A DNA stretch of 64,000 nt from Pseudorhodoferax sp032153935. Lineage in GTDB: Bacteria; Pseudomonadota; Gammaproteobacteria; Burkholderiales; Burkholderiaceae_C. The position numbers and the translations under genes were made by a program. The notes under the pieces are model-generated. The model was not told the origin of the DNA and did no database searches. It saw only the letters and a program-made list of their open reading frames with translations. The stretch is from the NCBI RefSeq assembly GCF_964253035.1, contig NZ_CAXUQL020000001.1:6820001-6884000 (forward strand), given 5' to 3'. Of this stretch, positions 44,501 through 52,405 are shown one piece after another (positions within the stretch are counted from its first letter, which is position 1; each line of letters starts with the position of its first letter).

Positions 44501-44828
44501 CCTGCACCTCGCGCGCGGCGGCGTCGATGTTGCGGTTCAGGTCGAACTGCAGCGTCACGCGCGTGGAGCCCGTGGAACTCGTGGAGGTCAGCTCGTTGAC
44601 GCCCGGGATCACGCCCAGCCGGCGCTCCAGCGGCGTGGCCACGCTGGAGGCCATGGTCGAGGGGCTGGCCCCCGCCAGGTTGGCGGAGACCGAGATCACC
44701 GGGAAGTCCACGCGCGGTAGCGGCGAGACCGGCAGCACGAAGAAGGCCAGGATGCCGGCCAGCGCCACGCCGATGGTCAGCAGCACGGTGGCGATGGGCC
44801 GCTCGACGAAGGGCCGCGACAGGTTCAT
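41577..44828 (-). CDS. RND efflux transporter, MdtC/MuxC type
   Basis: 1083 residues, second pump subunit of the operon. It starts MNLSRPFVERPIATVLL and has the relay motif GFVVDDAIVVLENTQRHIEEG and GIVKKNAIMIIDFALEA. Homologues are about 1030 residues; the excess is a Ser/Thr/Asn-rich segment at about residues 776-832 (DNA about 42330-42500) in the second periplasmic part, just before MVPLASFVRVGERA. In E. coli MdtB and MdtC form a mixed trimer, and the same is likely with the upstream gene. Overlaps it by ATGA. Confidence 0.93.
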   Translation of the reverse strand: MNLSRPFVERPIATVLLTIGVALAGILAFFVLPVSPLPRVDFPVISVSANLAGASPSTMASSVATPLERRLGVIPGVNELTSTSSTGSTRVTLQFDLNRNIDAAAREVQAAINAARADLPSTLRSNPTYRKANPTASPVIILALTSETRTPGQIYDAVSNIVSQRLAQVEGVGDVEIGGGSLPAVRVELDPYPLNQLGISTEDVRAAIQANNANRPKGAIEGEGRRLQVYTPAPGLRAADYRDLVIAWRNGAPVKLSDVANVADSVENTRTVGLFNGKPAVIVLVTQEPGANIIETVDSVRRLLPELRAQLPQDIAVQVSSDRTNSIRGSLHEVEFTLMLSVVLVVCVVGVFLRRARATVIPAVATVVSLLGTFGVMWLLGFSLNNLSLMALTVATGFVVDDAIVVLENTQRHIEEGMDRMAAALKGAREVGFTVLSISLSLVAVFIPLLFMGGQVGRLFQEFAVTLSAAVLISLVISLTTTPMLCAMLLRSEAWYRQRPPGRISGPFLRGTERLWAWSLRVYAHSLDWALASKGLVMLSLAVVVGLNVWLFMHVPKGFYPQQDNGQLNAGIRADQSISSVALQAKLKQAVDIIRADAAVDTVIAFSGGARAGGGFMFVNLKPLGNGRSEKTQAVIDRLRPQLNQLTGLRVFLGPVQDLRMGGRSSNSTYQYTLKSDSLADLRNWSKKLSDRMAELEQLTDVDGESSDNGMETFVSVDRDAAARLGVSTAAVNAALYNAFGQRSVATIYNDLNQYSVIMEWAPRFQQAPLVLKDLYVPSTVSTSVDPTTGQTSTSTVQSNANSSTGTSTVTSANPASRNSSAGQALATSTTTMVPLASFVRVGERAVPSAISHDDTELSSTISFALADGVTLAQAQQLVRQAENDIAMPVNVRGSFAGTARAAQDTGGQQTLLIVAAIVVIYIVLGVLYESLIHPITVLSTLPSAGVGAVLGLLLFRMEMTIIALIGLFLLIGIVKKNAIMIIDFALEAQRARGLSALDAVREACLLRFRPILMTTLAAALGALPLALGFGQGAELRQPLGVTIVGGLIASQLLTLLTVPVVYVLLDKLRRPAANDRLLARTP

Positions 44829-47800
44829 GCGGGCGCCTCGTCGCGGTGCCGCGCGAACCGCTGGCCCAGGCGGTCGAACGCCAGGTAGATCACCGGCGTG
44901 GTGAACAGCGTGAGGATCTGCGACAGCACCAGGCCACCGAAAATCGCCAGGCCCAGCGGCCGGCGCAGTTCGGCGCCCTCGCCCCAGCCGAACATCAGTG
45001 GCAGCGCAGCGAACAGCGCGGCCAGCGTGGTCATGAGGATGGGCCGAAAGCGCAGCAGCGCGGCCTGGTGGATGGCCTCCTGCGGCGTCTTGCCCTGCTG
45101 GCGTTCGGCGTCGATGGCGAAGTCGATCATCATGATCGCGTTCTTCTTGACGATGCCGATCAAGAGGATGATGCCGATGATGCCGATCACGCCCAGGTCC
45201 TGGCCGCTCAGCATCAGCATCAGCAGCGCGCCCACGCCCGCGGAGGGCAGCGTCGAGAGGATGGTGAGCGGGTGCACGTAGCTCTCGTACAGCACGCCCA
45301 GCACGATGTAGACGCAGACCACGGCCGCGAGGATCAGCCAGAGCTGGCTGGTCAGCGATTTCTCGTAGGCGCCGGCCGCGCCCAGGAACTTCATGGAAAT
45401 GCTGGGCGGCAGGCCGATCTCGCTTGCTGCCGCGCGGATGGCCTGCACCGATTTGCCCAGTGCCGCGCCGGGCGCGGTGTCGAAGCCCACGGTGGCGGCC
45501 GGGTACTGCGCCACGCGCGTGACCTGCAGCGGCGCCAGCTGCTCTCGTACCGTGGCGAAGGACGACAGCGGCGTGGTGCCGCCGCTGCCGGTCTTCAGCT
45601 GCAGATTTCCGAGGCCCTGCACCGAATCGAGCCCCTCGCGCTGCGCCTCCAGGATCACGCGGTACTGGTTGGTCTCGGTGAAGATGGTGGAGACGATGCG
45701 CTGGCCGAAGGCGCTGTAGAGCGCGTCGTCCACCGCGCTGGCGGTGACGGACAACCGCGCGGCCGTGCCGCGGTCGATGTCCACATAGGCCGCCAGGCCC
45801 TGGGCGCCAGCGTCGGTGGTGGCGTTGCGCACGCGGTCGGCCAGGTCGGCGCCGTGCAGGCGCTCCACCAGCTTGCGCGCCCATTCGTTCACGAGTGCGG
45901 TGTCCACGCCTTCCAGCGAGAGGCGGAACTCGGTCGGCCCGGCCTCGGCGTCGATGGTCAGGTCCTGCGTGGGCTGCAGGTACAGCGTGACGCCGGCCAC
46001 GGCCTCGCGCACGCGCTGGCGCAGCCTGTCCATGGTCTCCTGCTGGTTGCCACGGTCCGCGCGCAGGTTCACGAGCATGTTCCCGGTGTTGAGCGCGGTG
46101 TTGCTGGCGCCATCCACACCGACCACGGCCGACAGGCTGCGCACCTGCGGGTCGGCCAGGATGGCCATGGCGGCCGCCTGCTGCAACTCGGCCATGCGTG
46201 CGTACGAAACGTCCTGCGCGGCCTCCACGCGCACCTTGAGCTGGCCCGTGTCCTGCGTGGGGAACAGGCCCTTGGGGATCGCGATGTACAGCAGCACCGT
46301 GAGCACCAGCGTGGCCAGGGCCACCAGCAGGGTCAGCGGCTGGTGGCGCAGCACCCAGGCCAGGCCGCGGTCGTAGCGACGGACCACCCGGTCGAAGAAG
46401 CGCTGCACGGCGTGGCCGAAGCGGCTGGGCGTTTGCGCCTCGGGTTTCAGCCAGCGCGCCGACATCATGGGCACCAGCGTCAGCGAGACCACGGCCGAGA
46501 TCAGGATGGTGATGGCCAGCGTGACCGCGAACTCGCGGAACAGCCGGCCCACCACGTCCTCCATGAACAGCAGCGGGATCAACACCGCGATCAGCGACAC
46601 CGTCAGCGAGATGATGGTGAAGCCGATCTGCGTGGCGCCCTTGAGCGCCGCGACGAAGGGCTTCTCGCCCTCCTCCAGGTAGCGCGCGATGTTCTCGATC
46701 ATGACGATCGCGTCGTCCACCACGAAGCCCGTGGCGATGGTCAGCGCCATCAGCGAGAGGTTGTTGAGCGAATAGCCCAGCAGATACATGAGCCCGCAGG
46801 TGCCGACCAGCGAGATCGGCACGGCGATGCTGGCGATCACGGTGGCGCGCAGGTTGTGCAGGAAGCAGAAGATCACCAGCACCACGAGCAGCACCGCCAG
46901 CACCAGCTCCAGCTGCACATGCTCGACCGAGGCGCGGATGCCGGTGGTGCGGTCGGACAGCACCTCCACGCGCAACGCGGCGGGCAGTGCGGCCTGCAAT
47001 TCGGGCAGCTGCTGCTTGATGGCGTCCACGGTGGCAATGACATTGGCACCCGGTTGCCTCTGGACATTCAGGATCACGGCCGGGCGCAGGTCAGCTCCGC
47101 TGCCCTCCTTCAGCGCCGCCCACGCCCCCAGCTGCGCGTTCTCGGCCCCGTCCACCACGCGCGCCACGTCGCGCATGCGCACGGGCGCGCCGTTCTTCCA
47201 GGCCACGATGAGGTTCTGGTAGTCGACCGCGGCCAGCAGCTGGTCGTTGCTGTTGATGCTGTACGCGCGCGCCGGCCCGTCGAAGCTGCCCTTGGCGCTG
47301 TTGGCGTTGGCCGCGGCGATCACCGTGCGCAGTGTGTCGATGCCCAGGCCCACCGAGGCCAGCGCATTGGTGTCGGCCTGGATGCGCACGGCGGGCCGCT
47401 GTCCGCCCGACAGCGTGACCAGGCCCACGCCGGCTACCTGGCTGATCTTCTGCGCCATGCGCGTGTTGACCAGGTTCTGCACCTCGGTCAGCGGCATGCT
47501 GTCCGCGCTGACGGCCAGCGTCAGGATGGGCGCGTCGGCCGGGTTGACCTTGGCGTAGACCGGCGGCGCCGGCAGGTCGGCCGGTAGCAGCGAGTTGCCG
47601 GCGTTGATGGCGGCCTGCACCTGCTGCTCGGCCACGTCCAGCGTCTGGTCCAGGTCGAACTGCAGCGTGACGATGGACACGCCGGCCGCGCTGGTCGAGG
47701 CCATGCGGTTCAGGCCCGGCATCTGGCCGAACTGGCGCTCCAGCGGCGCGCTGACGGTGCGGCTCATGACCTCGGGGCTGGCGCCCGGGTACAGCGTCTG

Positions 47801-47941
47801 CACCTGGATGGTCGGGTAGTCGACCTGCGGCAGCGCGGCCAGCGGCAGGAAGCGCAGGCCGACCAGGCCGGCCAGCACGATGGCCAGCATCAGCAGCCCG
47901 GTGGCCACCGGGCGCTCGATGAAGGGTCTGGACGGGCTCAT
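44825..47941 (-). CDS. RND efflux transporter, MdtB/MuxB type
   Basis: 1038 residues, starting MSPSRPFIERPVATGLLML with GFVVDDAIVMIENIARYLEEGEKP and GIVKKNAIMMIDFAIDAERQ. It forms the first pump subunit of the MdtABC/MuxABC-like set; such pumps export bile salts, novobiocin, flavonoids and similar compounds in other species. The stop overlaps the start of the next pump by 4 nt, and the start lies 4 nt after the adaptor stop, so the operon is translated as a unit. Confidence 0.94.
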   Translation of the reverse strand: MSPSRPFIERPVATGLLMLAIVLAGLVGLRFLPLAALPQVDYPTIQVQTLYPGASPEVMSRTVSAPLERQFGQMPGLNRMASTSAAGVSIVTLQFDLDQTLDVAEQQVQAAINAGNSLLPADLPAPPVYAKVNPADAPILTLAVSADSMPLTEVQNLVNTRMAQKISQVAGVGLVTLSGGQRPAVRIQADTNALASVGLGIDTLRTVIAAANANSAKGSFDGPARAYSINSNDQLLAAVDYQNLIVAWKNGAPVRMRDVARVVDGAENAQLGAWAALKEGSGADLRPAVILNVQRQPGANVIATVDAIKQQLPELQAALPAALRVEVLSDRTTGIRASVEHVQLELVLAVLLVVLVIFCFLHNLRATVIASIAVPISLVGTCGLMYLLGYSLNNLSLMALTIATGFVVDDAIVMIENIARYLEEGEKPFVAALKGATQIGFTIISLTVSLIAVLIPLLFMEDVVGRLFREFAVTLAITILISAVVSLTLVPMMSARWLKPEAQTPSRFGHAVQRFFDRVVRRYDRGLAWVLRHQPLTLLVALATLVLTVLLYIAIPKGLFPTQDTGQLKVRVEAAQDVSYARMAELQQAAAMAILADPQVRSLSAVVGVDGASNTALNTGNMLVNLRADRGNQQETMDRLRQRVREAVAGVTLYLQPTQDLTIDAEAGPTEFRLSLEGVDTALVNEWARKLVERLHGADLADRVRNATTDAGAQGLAAYVDIDRGTAARLSVTASAVDDALYSAFGQRIVSTIFTETNQYRVILEAQREGLDSVQGLGNLQLKTGSGGTTPLSSFATVREQLAPLQVTRVAQYPAATVGFDTAPGAALGKSVQAIRAAASEIGLPPSISMKFLGAAGAYEKSLTSQLWLILAAVVCVYIVLGVLYESYVHPLTILSTLPSAGVGALLMLMLSGQDLGVIGIIGIILLIGIVKKNAIMMIDFAIDAERQQGKTPQEAIHQAALLRFRPILMTTLAALFAALPLMFGWGEGAELRRPLGLAIFGGLVLSQILTLFTTPVIYLAFDRLGQRFARHRDEAPA

Positions 47942-47945
47942 GACC

Positions 47946-49562
47946 TCAGGAACCCGGCCGGCGCCGCTGCTGCAGGTTCTGCCAGCGCGCCAGCGCCTGC
48001 GGGTCGCCGCGGTCCAGCGCTTCGAGGAACTGCTTGCGCTGGGCCAGCTTTTCGGGGTCGTCCTTGACCGACTCGAGCATGCGCTGGCGCTGTTCGGCCG
48101 TCGGCAGGCCGGTGGACTCGGGCTGGGCCGCTGGCGGCTGGCCGCTGGGTGCGGGCGCCGTGGCAGCCGGTGGCTGCGGGCCGGAGGCGCCCGGGCGCGC
48201 CGGCAGCGGCGCGGGCGCGGCGGCCGGGGCGTTGGCGGGCGTGGAGGCGCCGGCCGCAGGCGCCGCCGCGCCCTGGCCGTTGCGGCGCCCGCCACCAGCG
48301 CGCGGGCCGGCCGGCGGCACCTCGCCCTGCAGCCGCACGCGCGCGCCTTCGCTCAAGCGGTCGCCACCCTCGGTCACGACGAGTTCGCCGGCCTGCAGGC
48401 CCTCGGTCACGGCCACCACGTCCACTGTCGCCTCGCCGCGTTTCACACGGCGCATGCTGACGCTGCGGTCGTCGGCGATCACATAGACGTAAGGGCCCTG
48501 CGGCCCGGTGCGCACGGCCGTCACGGGCACCACCAGCGCGTCCAGCGTGCGCAGCGTCATGCGCACGTTGACGAACTGGTTGGGAAACAGCTTGCCGTCG
48601 CCGTTGGCGAAGCGGGCCTTGGCCTTGACCGTGCCCGTGGTGGTGTCGACCACGTTGTCCAGCGTGGAGAAGCTGCCGGTGTCCAGCACCGCGCTGCGCG
48701 TGCGGTCCAGCGCGGCCACGGTCGGCTTGCTGTTGCCGCGCACCTGCTCCTGCACCTCGGGAATGCGGTCCTGCGGCACGGCGAACTGCACGTCGATGGG
48801 GTTCATCTGCGTGATCACGGCGATGCCCGTGCTCGCGCTTGCCGCCACCGTGTTGCCGGGGTCCACGGTGCGCAGGCCGATGCGGCCCGTGAGCGGTGCC
48901 GTGATGCGCGTGAACTCCAGGTTGACGGCCGCCGCGGCCTCGGCCGCCTTGTCGCTCGTGACCGTGCCCTCGAGCTGCTGCACCAGCGCGGCCTGGGTGT
49001 CCACGTCCTGCCGGGCGATGGAGTCCTGGCCCAGCAGCGTGCGGTAGCGTGTCAGCGTGACGCGGGCGGCCTGCAGCTGCGCCTCGTCGCGCATGCGCGT
49101 GCCGCGCGCCTGCATCAGCGCCTGCTCGTAGGGGCGCGGATCGATGCGGGCCAGCAGCTGGCCCTTGCGTACGGTCTGGCCTTCGGTGAACAGCACCTCG
49201 GTCAGCACGCCACCGACCTGGGGCTTGAGCGTGACCGTGGCGGTGGGCGTGACGGTGCCCAGCGCGTCCAGCGTGATCGGGATCTGCGCGCGCGCCACGG
49301 CGGCATGGCCGACCGTGACCATGCCGAAGCTGCCGGGGCCGCCCGGCGGGCCGCCGGGACCACCGGGGCGGGGCCCCATGCCGAAGCCGGCGGGCGTCTC
49401 GGCCGGCCGCTTGACGAGGTAGTAGCTGCCACCGACCAGCCCACCCAGCACCAGCACGGTGACCAGCGCCCCGAGCCAGCGGCGCCCGTGCGAGGGCGGC
49501 CGCGCAGGCGGCGGCTCCAGGGAACGGGAGGGCAAAACAGGGCCGGGCGTGGGGTAGTCCAT
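47946..49562 (-). CDS. RND efflux periplasmic adaptor (MdtA/MuxA type) with long C-terminal tail
   Basis: 538 residues; MdtA proteins are about 415. One N-terminal membrane anchor (about 28-48) is followed by a Gly/Pro-rich patch, then the adaptor core: ATVTLKPQVGGVLTEVLFTEGQ, the hairpin, FTRITAPLTGRIGLR, and the beta-barrel with NVVDTTTGTVKAKARF. After about 420 comes a Pro/Ala-rich stretch of some 65 residues and a charged helical end (AEQRQRMLESVKDDPEKLAQ). The extra tail may reach along the periplasm or contact peptidoglycan (inference). First gene of the operon. Confidence 0.92.
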   Translation of the reverse strand: MDYPTPGPVLPSRSLEPPPARPPSHGRRWLGALVTVLVLGGLVGGSYYLVKRPAETPAGFGMGPRPGGPGGPPGGPGSFGMVTVGHAAVARAQIPITLDALGTVTPTATVTLKPQVGGVLTEVLFTEGQTVRKGQLLARIDPRPYEQALMQARGTRMRDEAQLQAARVTLTRYRTLLGQDSIARQDVDTQAALVQQLEGTVTSDKAAEAAAAVNLEFTRITAPLTGRIGLRTVDPGNTVAASASTGIAVITQMNPIDVQFAVPQDRIPEVQEQVRGNSKPTVAALDRTRSAVLDTGSFSTLDNVVDTTTGTVKAKARFANGDGKLFPNQFVNVRMTLRTLDALVVPVTAVRTGPQGPYVYVIADDRSVSMRRVKRGEATVDVVAVTEGLQAGELVVTEGGDRLSEGARVRLQGEVPPAGPRAGGGRRNGQGAAAPAAGASTPANAPAAAPAPLPARPGASGPQPPAATAPAPSGQPPAAQPESTGLPTAEQRQRMLESVKDDPEKLAQRKQFLEALDRGDPQALARWQNLQQRRRPGS

Positions 49563-49603
49563 GGCGCGAAATCGGGGGCAGGCACGAGGTTTGTGCGATT
49601 GGA

Positions 49604-49641
49604 GCCGGCGATCGTAGCCGGCATGTGCTTGCAACTGTCAA
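49604..49641 (-). promoter_or_regulatory. promoter and inverted repeat upstream of the MdtA-like gene
   Basis: On the minus strand TTGACA (plus 49636-49641) and TACGAT (plus 49611-49616) are separated by 19 bp. The -10 is framed by two GCCGGC hexamers (49604-49609 and 49617-49622), so the inverted repeat covers it as an operator would. The spacer is long for a strong promoter. The gap 49563-49791 holds no gene. Confidence 0.45.
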
Positions 49642-49791
49642 CGGCAGGTAAAGCGGCCGGGCCAGCCCGTTCGTCGCGCTGCACTGCAGTTGGCGGCGCC
49701 GTGCTGCAGCCCGTCGCATGGCGCTGGGAAGCGGCGCAGCGCCAGCGCACAGTCGCGCCAACGCAGCACACCACACACCACGGAGCCCGCC

Positions 49792-50313
49792 ATGCTGATC
49801 CAGATCCTGACCCACACGCCCGCCTGGGTGTTCGCGCTGTTCGCGCTGCTCGCCTGGATGGGCGGCAAGCAGCTGCGGGACGGCAGCACCCACCTCATCC
49901 GCGCCACCGCCATGCCGGTGGCCATGGTCGCCCTGGCCATCTACGGCGTGACGGGTGCGTTCGGCCGCTCGGATGCCGGCTGGCTGGCGCTGGCCGGCTG
50001 GGGCCTGGCCGCAGCCGCGGCGCTGGCCCTCGTGGCCCGGCTGCCGCTGCACCCGGCCGTGCGCTACGAGCCGGCCAGCCGCCGCTTCTTCCAGCCCGGC
50101 AGCTGGGTGCCGCTGGCGCTCATGATGGGCATCTTCGCCACCAAGTACGCCGTGGGCGTGCTGCTGGCCATGCACCCGGAACTGGCCCACCAGGGCGGCT
50201 TCGCCACCGGCGTCAGCACGCTGTACGGCCTGTTCAGCGGCATCTTCGCCGGCCGCGCGCTGCGGCTGTGGCAATTGGCCCTGCGCCAGCACGGCGCCGC
50301 CGTCACCGCCTGA
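49792..50313 (+). CDS. DUF6622-type inner-membrane protein
   Basis: 173 residues with five hydrophobic segments, starting MLIQILTHTPAWVFALFALL, which fits the DUF6622 family of small integral membrane proteins in Burkholderiales; function unknown. The ATG at 49792 was chosen for its conserved start; upstream in-frame sequence lies in the divergent promoter gap. Followed 24 nt later by another small membrane protein on the same strand. Confidence 0.75.
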   Translation: MLIQILTHTPAWVFALFALLAWMGGKQLRDGSTHLIRATAMPVAMVALAIYGVTGAFGRSDAGWLALAGWGLAAAAALALVARLPLHPAVRYEPASRRFFQPGSWVPLALMMGIFATKYAVGVLLAMHPELAHQGGFATGVSTLYGLFSGIFAGRALRLWQLALRQHGAAVTA

Positions 50314-50337
50314 CCCCTTTTCTTCAAGGAGCACACC

Positions 50338-50631
50338 ATGTCCCGTCACCCCATCCCCGGCGAAACCCAGCTCGACTGGACCGCCCGCCGCCGCGCCAAG
50401 GCCAAGCTGGGCTGGTTCGCCCACGCCACGGTCTACCTGGTCGTCAACGCCGTGCTGGTCGCGCTGTCGCTGGCCGGTGGCCGGCACTGGGCGCTGTTCC
50501 CGCTGCTGGGCTGGGGCCTGGGCCTCCTGTTCCACGGCCTGGCGGTCTGGCTGCTGGCACCGGGCAACGCGCTCATGGACCGCATGGTGGCGCGCGAACG
50601 CCAGCGGCTGGACGGTGGCACGCCGCGCTGA
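50338..50631 (+). CDS. 2TM-domain small membrane protein
   Basis: 97 residues: a basic N-terminus (ARRRAKAKLGWFAHATVY) then two transmembrane helices separated by a short loop (VVNAVLVALSL and LFPLLGWGLGLLFHGLAVW), ending in charged residues (MDRMVARERQRL). This is the 2TM domain pattern; it occurs alone or next to LytS-type kinases, one of which lies 1.8 kb downstream. Good ribosome site AAGGAG ahead of the ATG. Role unknown. Confidence 0.75.
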   Translation: MSRHPIPGETQLDWTARRRAKAKLGWFAHATVYLVVNAVLVALSLAGGRHWALFPLLGWGLGLLFHGLAVWLLAPGNALMDRMVARERQRLDGGTPR

Positions 50632-50649
50632 TCGGGCACCATGCAGGCC

Positions 50650-51324
50650 ATGATCACCGTCCACCACCTCGACAACTCCCGCTCGCAGCGCGTGCTGTGG
50701 CTGCTGGAGGAACTGGAACTGCCTTACGAGATCGTGCAGTACCAGCGCGACCCGGCCACCCTGCTGGCCCCGCCCGAACTGCGCCGCGTGCACCCGCTGG
50801 GCAAGTCGCCCGTGGTGACCACCGACGACGGGCTGGTGCTGGCCGAGTCCGGAGCCATCCTGGAGACGCTGGTGGAGCGCCATGGCCAGGGCCGCCTGGC
50901 ACCGCCGCCGGGCACGCCCGAGGCCGTGCGCTTTCGCTACTGGATGCACTATGCCGAGGGCTCGGCCATGCCGCCGCTGCTGCTCAAGCTGGTGTTCGAC
51001 CGCATCGAGAAGGCCAAGATGCCCTTCTTCGCCAGGCCGATCGCACGCAGCATCGCGGCCAAGACCAAGGCCGCGCTGATCGCGCCCAACCTGCAGCGGC
51101 ACCTGGATTTCCTCGAAGGCGAACTGGCCGGGTGCGACTGGTTCGTCGGCGATGCCTTCACGGCGGCCGACATCCAGCTGAGCTTTCCGGTCGAGGCCGC
51201 GCGGCAGCGCGCCGGGCTGGATGCCAGCCGCCCGAACCTCATGGGGTGGCTGGAACGCATCCATGCGCGGCCGGCGTTCCGGCGTGCGCTGCAGCGTGGT
51301 GGGCCGTATGCGCTGGCCGACTGA
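50650..51324 (+). CDS. glutathione S-transferase
   Basis: 224 residues: N-terminal thioredoxin-like domain (ITVHHLDNSRSQRVLWLLEEL, with the likely catalytic serine in NSRSQR, and GKSPVVTTDDGLVLAESGAIL, which binds the gamma-glutamyl end) and a helical C-terminal domain with WFVGDAFTAADIQLSFPVEA. It conjugates or reduces with glutathione in the cytoplasm; substrate unknown. The ATG three codons upstream (50641) is an alternative start. Ends 26 nt before a hydrolase. Confidence 0.9.
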   Translation: MITVHHLDNSRSQRVLWLLEELELPYEIVQYQRDPATLLAPPELRRVHPLGKSPVVTTDDGLVLAESGAILETLVERHGQGRLAPPPGTPEAVRFRYWMHYAEGSAMPPLLLKLVFDRIEKAKMPFFARPIARSIAAKTKAALIAPNLQRHLDFLEGELAGCDWFVGDAFTAADIQLSFPVEAARQRAGLDASRPNLMGWLERIHARPAFRRALQRGGPYALAD

Positions 51325-51349
51325 GGGCCGCCCCGTGGCACCGCGTGCA

Positions 51350-52405
51350 ATGCGCATCCTGCTGGCCGCCGCCGCCATCGCCACGGGGCCAGCCGCGCTG
51401 GCGGCAACCGGCCTGGCCACGCTGCCCGCCACGGCCACCCAGGGGCCCATCACGCTGCTCTACCCCACGCAGGACGCACCGGCCGCGCTACAGCGCGGGC
51501 CGTTCACGCTGCAGGCAGCGGTGGATGCGCTACCCGCGCGCGGCAACGGCCGACTGGTGGTGCTGTCGCATGGCTCGGGCGGTTCGGTGTGGCCGCAGTT
51601 CGACATGGCCAGCGCGCTGGTGGCGGCCGGCTTCACGGTCGCCATGCCACTGCACCAGGGCGACAACTTCGAAGACACCAGCGACGTCGGCCCGGTGAGC
51701 TGGGCGCGCCGGCCGCAGGAGGTGTCCCGCGCCATCGATGCCGTGGCCGCGCTGGCCGCACCGGGCGGCCGGCTGGCTCCGCTGCAGCTGGATCTGCAGC
51801 GCGTGGGCGCCTACGGCATGTCGGCCGGCGGGCTCACCGCGCTGGCGCTGGCCGGGGGCCGTTGGTCGCCCGCGCTGCTGGCGCAGCACTGCGATGCCCA
51901 CATCGAACAGGACTTCGCGGCCTGCGTCGGCCTGTCCACCGAGTTGACGGGCGGCGTGCTGGACAGCGCGAAGATCGGCATCGCCCAACGCGTGATCCGC
52001 GCCAAGCTCGGCGGCGACACGGCATGGCGCAGCTGGAGCGAGCCGCGCATCGCCGCCGTGGTGTCCGCCGTGCCGATGGCCGCCCCGTTCGACATGGCCT
52101 CGCTGGCCACGCCGCGCGTGCCGCTCGGCCTGGTGCGCGCCGGGCGGGATGCCTGGCTGGCGCCGCGCTGGCACAGCGACGCCGTGCGCGCCGCCTGCGC
52201 CGAACGCTGCACGCTGCTGGCCGACATGGCACAGGGCGGCCACGGCGCTATCCTGTCGCCGGCAGTGCCGGGCCTGTCCGGCGCGCTGGGTCGGCTCTTG
52301 AACGACCCGCCCGGCTTCGACCGCAGCACGCTGGCCCAGGTCTACGACGCCATCACGGCCTTCTTCGTCAAGAATCCGGGCACCGCACCGACCCGGACCC
52401 CATGA
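51350..52405 (+). CDS. exported alpha/beta hydrolase (PAF-acetylhydrolase/dienelactone-hydrolase-like)
   Basis: 351 residues with a short signal peptide (LLAAAAIATGPAALAA). The hydrolase core shows the oxyanion region VLSHGSGGSVWPQFDMA, the nucleophile elbow GAYGMSAGGLTAL, a central aspartate in VRAGRDAWLAP and the catalytic histidine in AQGGHGAILSP. No substrate can be named. Its stop overlaps the LytS-type kinase start by 4 nt, so it is the leading gene of a hydrolase-kinase-thioredoxin-regulator row. Confidence 0.75.
   Translation: MRILLAAAAIATGPAALAATGLATLPATATQGPITLLYPTQDAPAALQRGPFTLQAAVDALPARGNGRLVVLSHGSGGSVWPQFDMASALVAAGFTVAMPLHQGDNFEDTSDVGPVSWARRPQEVSRAIDAVAALAAPGGRLAPLQLDLQRVGAYGMSAGGLTALALAGGRWSPALLAQHCDAHIEQDFAACVGLSTELTGGVLDSAKIGIAQRVIRAKLGGDTAWRSWSEPRIAAVVSAVPMAAPFDMASLATPRVPLGLVRAGRDAWLAPRWHSDAVRAACAERCTLLADMAQGGHGAILSPAVPGLSGALGRLLNDPPGFDRSTLAQVYDAITAFFVKNPGTAPTRTP

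Noticed and set aside
42027..44720. 897-residue plus-strand frame opposite the second RND pump
   Set aside because: Shadow of a GC-rich gene, His/Arg/Ala-rich composition, no domain, no promoter.
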